Assembly (NCBI GenBank): GCA_965221595.1
Contig: OZ244900.1
Location: 2,728,001 to 2,792,000 of the forward strand
Reading direction: 5' to 3'
DNA length: 64,000 nucleotides
Source of the DNA: JAAXGX01 sp965221595
Lineage (GTDB): Bacteria > Acidobacteriota > Vicinamibacteria > Vicinamibacterales > UBA8438
The position numbers were made by a program, and so were the translations under genes. Below the pieces are notes generated by a model, which did no database searches, was not told the origin of the DNA, and saw only the letters and a list, made by a program, of their open reading frames with translations. Below, piece after piece: positions 58,439 to 64,000 of the stretch (within the stretch, counting starts at the first letter, position 1; each line of letters opens with the position of its first letter).

Positions 58439-59371
58439 ATGCCATTGACGCCCGCATCCATCGACGAACTCAGGCGCCTGCTCGCCGAGCAGCAGTACAT
58501 CGCCGACGACGGCCTCGCGACGTCCGTCTATCTCGCCCTGAAGCTCGCGCGGCCGCTGCTGCTGGAGGGCGAGGCGGGCGTCGGCAAGACCGAGGTGGCC
58601 AAGGTGCTCTCGGCCGCGCTCGGGGCCGACCTCATTCGCCTGCAGTGCTACGAGGGACTGGACGTCAACCACGCCGTATACGAATGGAACTACGCGCGCC
58701 AGCTCATCGAGATCCGCCTCGCCGAAGCCGAGGGCGCGCCCGCGGGCGGCCGCCGCGCGCGCGCCGGGGAGCTGTTCGGTCCCGACTTCCTCATCGAGAG
58801 GCCGCTGCTGCAGGCCCTGCGGGACGGTCGCTCGCGGGCGCCGGTGCTGCTCATCGACGAGCTCGATCGGGCGGACGAGGAGTTCGAAGGCTACCTGCTG
58901 GAGCTGCTCTCCGACTTCCAGATCACGATTCCGGAGCTGGGCACCATCCGGGCGTCGACGCCGCCGGTCGTCGTGATCACTTCGAACCGGACGCGTGAGC
59001 TGCACGACGCCCTCAAGCGGCGCTGCATCTACGCCTGGATCGACTACCCGAGCTTCGAGAAGGAGCTGCAGATCATCACCACCCGGGTGCCCGACGCGCC
59101 CGCGACTCTCGCCGCGCAGGTCACCGGCTTCGTCCAGGAGCTGCGCCGGGCCGAGCTGTACAAGGTGACCGGCGTGTCGGAAACGCTCGACTGGGTGGCC
59201 GCGCTCGTGGCGCTCGACAAGCAGGAGCTCGACGCCGCCACCATCGAACGCACGCTCGGCATCGTCCTCAAGACGCAGGAGGACATGCAGAACATGCGCG
59301 GCGACCGCATCCAGGACATGCTGAACCGGGCCCGGACGCCGGGCGTGCGGGGCGCAGCCCCGTCTGCATGA
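58439..59371 (+). CDS. coxD: MoxR-type AAA ATPase (CoxD)
   Basis: 310 residues, ATG at 58439. Walker A GEAGVGKT at 44-51, Walker B VLLIDELDRADEEF, sensor 1 VVVITSNRTRELHDA and arginine finger in KRRCIYAW are all visible. CoxD proteins are chaperone-like ATPases needed for insertion of the sulfur and copper or for maturation of the hydroxylase. Overlaps the next gene by four bases (ATGA), so CoxD and CoxE are made together and likely act as a MoxR/VWA pair. Confidence 0.94.
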   Translation: MPLTPASIDELRRLLAEQQYIADDGLATSVYLALKLARPLLLEGEAGVGKTEVAKVLSAALGADLIRLQCYEGLDVNHAVYEWNYARQLIEIRLAEAEGAPAGGRRARAGELFGPDFLIERPLLQALRDGRSRAPVLLIDELDRADEEFEGYLLELLSDFQITIPELGTIRASTPPVVVITSNRTRELHDALKRRCIYAWIDYPSFEKELQIITTRVPDAPATLAAQVTGFVQELRRAELYKVTGVSETLDWVAALVALDKQELDAATIERTLGIVLKTQEDMQNMRGDRIQDMLNRARTPGVRGAAPSA

Positions 59372-60582
59372 AGCTGGTGTCCTACCTGCTCCACAACCTG
59401 GTCCACTTCACACGCCTGTTGCATCGCCTCGGTCTCGACGTGCAGGCGGGCCGGACGCGCGACGTCGCGGCGGCGCTGGCGCATGTCGACGTGGGGCGCC
59501 GGTCGGCCTTCTACCACACGCTGCGGAGCCTGCTCGTGCACCGCGTCGACGATCTGACACTGTTCGACGAGGCGTTCCGCGTCTTCTGGCGGCGGCCGCA
59601 CGGCGAATGGACGGCGACGGACCTCGGCGCCATGGGCGAAACGCGCCGCTCCGGCGCGCCCGAGTACGAATCGGAGGCGCCCCCGGGCGCGGACGGAGGC
59701 GGCAGCGACGACAACCGTCCACCCGCCCACCGCGTGGAACGGATGGCGGTGCTGAGCTACAGCGACCGCGAGGCGCTCTACGCGAAGGACTTCGAGCACT
59801 TCACGGCGGACGAGGTGTCCGCCGCCGAACAAATGATGTCCGAGCTCGACTGGGAGCTCGGCGAGCGGCGCTCGAAGCGCTGGACCCCCGGGCGGGGTCC
59901 CGCGCTCGACCTGCGGCGGGCGGTGCGCGCCAACATGCGCTACGGCGGCGAGCTGATCGACCTGCCGGCGCGGCGGCGGAAGACGCGCCGGCGGCCCCTC
60001 ATTCTGCTGTGTGACGTCAGCGGATCGATGGAGCGCTACAGCCGGATGCTGCTCCACTTCGTGCACGCGCTCACGGGCGGCGGGCGGCTGGGCCGGGTGG
60101 AGTCGTTCGCCTTCGCGACGCGCCTGACCCGCATCACCCCCGAGCTGACCGCGCGGGCGGCGGGCGCCGTGGTGCCCACGCTGCCGCGGCGAATCGACGA
60201 CTTCGGCGGCGGTACCCGCATCGGCGCGGCGCTGCGGGCGTTCAACGTCGAATGGGCTCGGCGCGTGCGCGGCCAGGGCCCCGTGGTCCTGCTGATCTCG
60301 GACGGCTGGGACCGCGGCGAGCCCGATGTGCTGCGGGCCGAGATGGCGCGCCTGCAGCGCTCGTGCCAGCGGCTCATCTGGCTCAACCCCCTGCTCGGAT
60401 CGCCCGACTACCTGCCGCTGACACGCGGCATGCAGGCCGCGCTGCCGGCTATCGACGACTTTCTCCCCGTCCACAACCTGGCCAGTCTGGCGGCCCTCGC
60501 CCGACACCTGAACAGCCTGCCCGCCCGGCGGCCGGCGCGGCGGCAGACCGCGCCGCGGCCGCAGCCGCAGGCCGCACCGTAA
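59368..60582 (+). CDS. coxE: VWA-domain maturation protein (CoxE)
   Basis: 404 residues, ATG at 59368. The N-terminal region (LVSYLLHNLVHFTRLLHRLG) leads to a DUF/VWA_CoxE domain with YSDREALYAKDFEHFTADE, RRSKRWTPGRGPALDLRR and the MIDAS motif DVSGSM (DxSxS) in the VWA fold, followed by LISDGWDRGEPDVLRAEMARL and LIWLNPLLG. The usual partner of CoxD in hydroxylase assembly. Length matches CoxE. Confidence 0.94.
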   Translation: MKLVSYLLHNLVHFTRLLHRLGLDVQAGRTRDVAAALAHVDVGRRSAFYHTLRSLLVHRVDDLTLFDEAFRVFWRRPHGEWTATDLGAMGETRRSGAPEYESEAPPGADGGGSDDNRPPAHRVERMAVLSYSDREALYAKDFEHFTADEVSAAEQMMSELDWELGERRSKRWTPGRGPALDLRRAVRANMRYGGELIDLPARRRKTRRRPLILLCDVSGSMERYSRMLLHFVHALTGGGRLGRVESFAFATRLTRITPELTARAAGAVVPTLPRRIDDFGGGTRIGAALRAFNVEWARRVRGQGPVVLLISDGWDRGEPDVLRAEMARLQRSCQRLIWLNPLLGSPDYLPLTRGMQAALPAIDDFLPVHNLASLAALARHLNSLPARRPARRQTAPRPQPQAAP

Positions 60583-60616
60583 ACCGCAGCGGGCAGATCT
60601 CTGTATCCTTCTTGTG

Positions 60617-61072
60617 ATGGAAGTCTCTGCGACGTACCTCTTCGACGCTCCCCGCCAACGGGTCTGGGATCTGCTGATCGACCCGGAAGCGATCGCCGGC
60701 TGCCTGCCCGGCTGCGAATCGATGGAACCGACCGGCCCGGACACCTACCGGGCGACGCTGACAATCGGGGTCGCCGCCATCACCGGTCGCTACCAGGGCA
60801 CCGTGCAGTTGGCCGAGAAGCAGGAACCGGAGCGCTACACCCTCGTGGTCGAGGGCAAGGGCAAGCCCGGCTTCCTCAACGGGTCGGCATCGGTTACGCT
60901 GGCGGAGACCGACGGCGGCGGTCGGACGAGCGTCGCGGTGGCCGGGCAGGCGAACGTCGGCGGCACGATCGCGCGCGTCGGCCAGCGGCTGCTCGGCAGC
61001 GTCTCGAAGCTGATGATGGACCGCTTCTTCGCGTGCCTCAACGCAAAGGCCCGGGGCGAGGAGGCCACGTGA
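60617..61072 (+). CDS. coxG: CoxG-like SRPBCC protein
   Basis: 151 residues from ATG at 60617 (GTG one codon earlier). START/SRPBCC fold of the CoxG family: FDAPRQRVWDLLIDPEAIAGCLPGCESME, GRYQGTVQLAEK and GRTSVAVAGQANVGGTIARVGQRLL (motifs LIDPEAIAGCLPGC and GQANVGGTIARVG). CoxG proteins are thought to anchor the dehydrogenase at the membrane. Its stop overlaps the start of the propeller gene (GTGA). Confidence 0.93.
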   Translation: MEVSATYLFDAPRQRVWDLLIDPEAIAGCLPGCESMEPTGPDTYRATLTIGVAAITGRYQGTVQLAEKQEPERYTLVVEGKGKPGFLNGSASVTLAETDGGGRTSVAVAGQANVGGTIARVGQRLLGSVSKLMMDRFFACLNAKARGEEAT

Positions 61073-62484
61073 AACGCATCCTGGCGGTGTGCGCCGCGGC
61101 GGTTGCGCTGGTCGTCTTCGCGGCCGGTCTGCTGGTGGTGTTCGCGGGTCTCCGCCTCGAGCTGGCGGGCGGCGGCCTGTTTCCCATCGTGTCGTTCGGC
61201 GACCCGGACGAGCACTTCGAAGCCCTGGAACTGAACCGCTCCCAGCACTACTCGCGGTTGCTGCCGGCCGGGCCGGCGGCGGCGGCCGCAGCAGCCGGCG
61301 GCGCCGATGCGGCGCCCGCCGCCGATGTCTACTGGACCGACTTCCGGGGCCCCCGTCGCGATGGTCGGTACACGCAGACGCCCCTGCTGACGAGCTGGCC
61401 CGCGGCCGGGCTCGAGCCACTCTGGTCGCAGCCGATCGGCGGCGGCTACGCCTCGTTCGTCGTGGCGCAGGGACGTGCGTTCACCATCGAGCAGCGCCGG
61501 CAGCAGGAGGTGGTCGCCGCCTACGACGCCGCCACCGGACGCGAGCTCTGGACCCACGGCTGGGACGCGCACTTCACCGAGGCCATGGGCGGCCCGGGAC
61601 CGCGGGCGACGCCGGCCTGGCACGCCGGCCGCGTCTACGCGCTCGGTGCGACCGGCCGCCTGTGGGCTCTCGACGCCGCCACCGGCGACGTGCTCTGGCA
61701 GCGGGACATCCTGCGCGACGCAGGGGCGGACAACCTGACCTGGGCGATGTCCGCTTCGCCGCTCGTCGTCGACGACCTCGTGGTGGTGCAGCCCGGCGGG
61801 GCCGGTGGCTGGTCGGTGGCGGCGTACGACCGGGCCACGGGCGATATCGTCTGGCACGCGCTCGACGACGCCCAGGCCTATACGTCGCCGATGACCGTGA
61901 CGCTGGCCGGCGTGCGGCAGATCCTGACGGTGACCGCGGAGCGCGCGGTCGGCCTGCGCGTCGACGACGGGACGCTGCTCTGGGACTACGCGTGGGTGAC
62001 GCCGACCGTCCCCAACATGTCGCAGCCGATCGTCATCGGCGGCAACCGTGTCTTTCTCTCGGCCGGTTACGGCCACGGCGCGGCCGTGATCGAGGTGGCG
62101 CGCGCAGGCGGGCTGCTCGCCGCGCACGAGATCTGGCGCAACCAGCGCATGAAGAATCGCTTCAGCAGCGCCGTCCTGCATGAGGGCTATATCTACGGCT
62201 TCGACGAGTCCATCCTGGCCTGCGTCGACGCGTCGACCGGGGAGCTGCAGTGGAAGGGCGGACGCTACGGCTACGGCCAGCTCCTGCTGGCGGACGGCTA
62301 CCTGGTCGTGCTAACTGAGCGGGGCGACCTCGTACTCGTGCGGGCAACGCCCACGGGCCACGAGGAGGTGGGGCGCTCGGCCGCCATCACGGGCAAGACG
62401 TGGAACGTGCCGGCGCTGGCGGAGGGGCGGCTGCTGGTGCGCAACGCCCGACAGATGGCCGCCTTCGACGTGGCGCTGCACTGA
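61069..62484 (+). CDS. Membrane-anchored PQQ-like beta-propeller protein
   Basis: 471 residues from GTG at 61069, coupled to coxG. An N-terminal membrane helix (residues 3-28, ILAVCAAAVALVVFAAGLLV) is not followed by a clear cleavage site, so an anchored periplasmic protein is likely. After an Ala-rich linker the propeller begins DVYWTDFRGPRRDGRYTQTP and continues with Trp-docking blades such as AATGRELWTHGW, AATGDVLWQRDI, ATGDIVWHAL, DDGTLLWDYAW and STGELQWKGGR. Resembles the outer membrane protein BamB/PQQ-like family rather than a PQQ enzyme: no catalytic Asp region. Its place at the end of a molybdenum-hydroxylase operon may indicate an accessory or redox partner role. Confidence 0.85.
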   Translation: MKRILAVCAAAVALVVFAAGLLVVFAGLRLELAGGGLFPIVSFGDPDEHFEALELNRSQHYSRLLPAGPAAAAAAAGGADAAPAADVYWTDFRGPRRDGRYTQTPLLTSWPAAGLEPLWSQPIGGGYASFVVAQGRAFTIEQRRQQEVVAAYDAATGRELWTHGWDAHFTEAMGGPGPRATPAWHAGRVYALGATGRLWALDAATGDVLWQRDILRDAGADNLTWAMSASPLVVDDLVVVQPGGAGGWSVAAYDRATGDIVWHALDDAQAYTSPMTVTLAGVRQILTVTAERAVGLRVDDGTLLWDYAWVTPTVPNMSQPIVIGGNRVFLSAGYGHGAAVIEVARAGGLLAAHEIWRNQRMKNRFSSAVLHEGYIYGFDESILACVDASTGELQWKGGRYGYGQLLLADGYLVVLTERGDLVLVRATPTGHEEVGRSAAITGKTWNVPALAEGRLLVRNARQMAAFDVALH

Positions 62485-62503
62485 AGATCGCGCGGGCCGG
62501 CGC

Positions 62504-63361
62504 TCACGCGCGCCGGCGGCGGCGTGGCGCCGCCCGGGCGGCGTCCTTGGCCCCGGCCGTCGCCTTCGCGGGCTTCTTCTTCGTCTTGCCGACCGTGTCG
62601 AGGCTCTTGCGCAGCGCCTCCATCAGGTCGATCACCTTGGCCGGCGCCTCGTCTTCAGCCACCACCACCTGCTCGCCGGCCACCTTGGCGTCGATGATGT
62701 GCCGCAGCTGGGCCTGGTACTCGTCCGTGAACTCGCTCAGGTCGAGGCCGCCCTCGAAGTTCGCGATGACCTGCCGCGCGAGCTGCACCTCCGCCTCGCT
62801 CGCCTCCTCGGGAATCTGATCGAGATCCTCGATGGCCGACATCCGGCGCACCTCCTCGGCCGGCCGCAGCGTGAACATCACCAGGCCGCGCTCCCGCGGC
62901 TGCACCGCCACGATGTGCTCGCGCCCGGAGAGGGCCAGCTTGCCGATGCCGGCCTTGCCGCGCAGAGCCTCGCGCAACACGCCGAACGCCTCGGCGGCCA
63001 CCTTGCCGTCAGGCGCCAGGTAGTAGGGCCGCTCGACGTAGATGGGGTCGATCGACTCCATCTCCGCGAAGCGCAGCAGGTTGATGATGCGGGTGGACTC
63101 GGGCCGCGCCTTGGCGATGTCTTCGTCCTCCAGCACGACGTAACGTCCCTTCTCGAACTCGTAGCCCTTGACGATCTCGGTCTTGTCGACCTGCCGGTCG
63201 CACACCGGGCACCACTTCCGCTGCTGGATCCGCGACCGGCACTCCGCGTGCAGCTGATTGAAGTGGATCGACGCCGCGGCGTTGGTGGCCGGAAAGACCC
63301 GCACCGGCACGGTGACGAGACTAACCTTCAGGAAACCCTTCCAGGTGAGGCGCGCAGGCAT
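62504..63361 (-). CDS. ku: Non-homologous end-joining protein Ku
   Basis: 285 residues, ATG at 63361. Bacterial Ku core from residue 3: WKGFLKVSLVTVPVRVFPA, then FNQLHAECRSRIQQRKWCPVCDRQVD with the Cys pair, KGYEFEKGRYVVLEDEDI, IDPIYVERPYYLAPDG and VMFTLRPAEEVR. The C-terminus is a Lys/Ala/Arg-rich tail (GKTKKKPAKATAGAKDAARAA) typical of DNA-contacting Ku tails. It binds DNA ends as a homodimer and recruits LigD, whose gene is divergent 135 bp away. Confidence 0.95.
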   Translation of the reverse strand: MPARLTWKGFLKVSLVTVPVRVFPATNAAASIHFNQLHAECRSRIQQRKWCPVCDRQVDKTEIVKGYEFEKGRYVVLEDEDIAKARPESTRIINLLRFAEMESIDPIYVERPYYLAPDGKVAAEAFGVLREALRGKAGIGKLALSGREHIVAVQPRERGLVMFTLRPAEEVRRMSAIEDLDQIPEEASEAEVQLARQVIANFEGGLDLSEFTDEYQAQLRHIIDAKVAGEQVVVAEDEAPAKVIDLMEALRKSLDTVGKTKKKPAKATAGAKDAARAAPRRRRRA

Positions 63362-63496
63362 GGTTCACATGAGTGTATCGGCACCAAGCACGTCCGTCCC
63401 CACCCCCGCCCGTGTATTCTGAACCCGTTGCCTGGACGGCCGCCATCCCGGCGCGGGGCCGCATGCGCCACCGCGTGGCGCGAGTCGCCCGACGAC

Positions 63497-64000
63497 GTGC
63501 GTCCGATGCTCGCCGAGCTCGCCGGCGCGGCCTCCCACGACCGCATTCTCGCCCGGCCCGACCTGATCTTCGAGCCGAAGTACGACGGCATCCGGGCGCT
63601 CGTGCAGGTGGAGCCGGCGGGCCCGGACGGGCCGCTCGTGCGCATCCTCTCGCGCCGGGGCAACGACAAGACCGCCGAGTTCCCGGACGTGGCCGAACCG
63701 CTTGCAAGACTCGCCCGGCGCCTCGACGGCCCGCTGCTGATGGACGGCGAGATCGTCGCCGTCGACCGGCGCGGCGCACCGCTCGGCTTCCAGCACCTGC
63801 AGGGGCGCCTGCGGCGGCGGGGGGCGGCCGCGCGCCGCGCGTCGCAGACCGCCCCGGTCGTCTTCATCGTCTTCGACCTGCTTCGCGACGGGGCGGACGA
63901 CCTGCGCGGTTGTCCCTTCACGGAGCGCCGGCGGCGGCTGGAGGCGCGTCTGCGGCGCACGGGGTCGCGCACCGTGCGTGTGACCGCCAGCAGCGCGGGG
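63497..64000 (+). CDS. ligD: ATP-dependent DNA ligase, LigD-type, N-terminal part (cut by window end)
   Basis: Runs off the window at base 64000. The ligase nucleotidyltransferase domain starts almost at once: PMLAELAGAASHDR, then FEPKYDGIRALV with the catalytic Lys (AAG at 63578-63580), LSRRGNDKTAEFPD, LMDGEIVAVDRRG and FIVFDLLRDGADDL. Start uncertain: GTG at 63497 (VRPML) is listed, ATG at 63506 and TTG at 63428 are alternatives. There is no N-terminal phosphoesterase domain; other LigD domains, if present, lie beyond the window. Divergent from ku, with promoters shared in the gap. Confidence 0.9.
   Translation, partial: MRPMLAELAGAASHDRILARPDLIFEPKYDGIRALVQVEPAGPDGPLVRILSRRGNDKTAEFPDVAEPLARLARRLDGPLLMDGEIVAVDRRGAPLGFQHLQGRLRRRGAAARRASQTAPVVFIVFDLLRDGADDLRGCPFTERRRRLEARLRRTGSRTVRVTASSAG

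Overview
The window is about 64 kb of very GC-rich bacterial DNA with almost no AT-rich patches. The content points to an Acidobacteriota genome of the Vicinamibacteria type: many exported quinoprotein-like beta-propellers, TonB receptors with carboxypeptidase-regulatory domains, DUF5916 outer-membrane proteins, HupE/UreJ-like proteins, and several copies of a secreted protein family ending in a CHEGNY motif. The taxonomic call is inference from gene content; there is no rRNA in the window. About 54 protein genes, two tRNAs, one clear rho-independent terminator and several short repeats can be supported. Very long open frames opposite real genes (one of 1,477 codons) are products of base composition.

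Layout. 1-167: end of a CHEGNY-family gene. 274-1966 (minus): a small conserved protein and an ImmA/IrrE-like protein without the zinc motif. 2005-5485 (minus): two c-type cytochromes and a PQQ-type dehydrogenase. 5617-7490 (minus): a ParA-type ATPase coupled to a 5'-truncated AlbA/HATPase gene. 7538-17515 (minus): exported VOC lipoprotein, YbdK-like ligase, YVTN propeller lipoprotein, heme-motif propeller, NHL propeller, SdpI-like membrane protein, CHEGNY protein and a Tat-exported sulfite-oxidase-like enzyme. 17723-18703 (plus): exported cyclase. 18724-21420: tRNA-Arg, terminator, FitAB toxin-antitoxin, an RHH-like protein, DUF433 and DUF4926 proteins, and about 600 bp of apparently decayed DNA.

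21520-28747 (minus): NHL propeller, then an operon TonB receptor / Tsx-like porin / SpoIIE phosphatase. 28949-32211 (plus): NHL propeller and a second PQQ-type dehydrogenase. 32251-34531 (minus): mtgA, a CHEGNY gene, DinB. 34665-40138 (plus): DUF5916 protein, HEPN/nucleotidyltransferase pair, exported HpcH/HpaI aldolase, small membrane protein, CHEGNY protein. 40235-45031 (minus): lipoprotein, secreted beta-helix protein and TonB receptor. 45371-49530: PepSY-like lipoprotein, monoheme protein, third PQQ-type dehydrogenase. 49632-52286 (minus): HupE/UreJ-like protein and GAF-SpoIIE phosphatase. 52351-53745: tRNA-His and an exported phosphodiesterase. 53749-62484 (plus): PEP-mutase/isocitrate-lyase family enzyme, a molybdenum-hydroxylase operon in the order coxS-L-M-D-E-G, and a membrane-anchored PQQ-like propeller. 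62504-64000: divergent ku and ligD (non-homologous end joining), the latter cut by the window end.

Read as a whole, the window describes a heterotroph that does much of its chemistry outside the cytoplasm. TonB receptors and a Tsx-like porin import material; exported quinoproteins, cytochromes c, a sulfite-oxidase-like protein and unusual exported versions of cytoplasmic enzyme folds process it. A molybdenum hydroxylase, probably not a true CO dehydrogenase because its active-site loop reads AYRGAGR, adds cytoplasmic oxidation. Small toxin-antitoxin and defence-like modules sit between these blocks. The best candidates for something undescribed are the small-protein/ImmA-like pair at 274-1966 and the repeated CHEGNY family.
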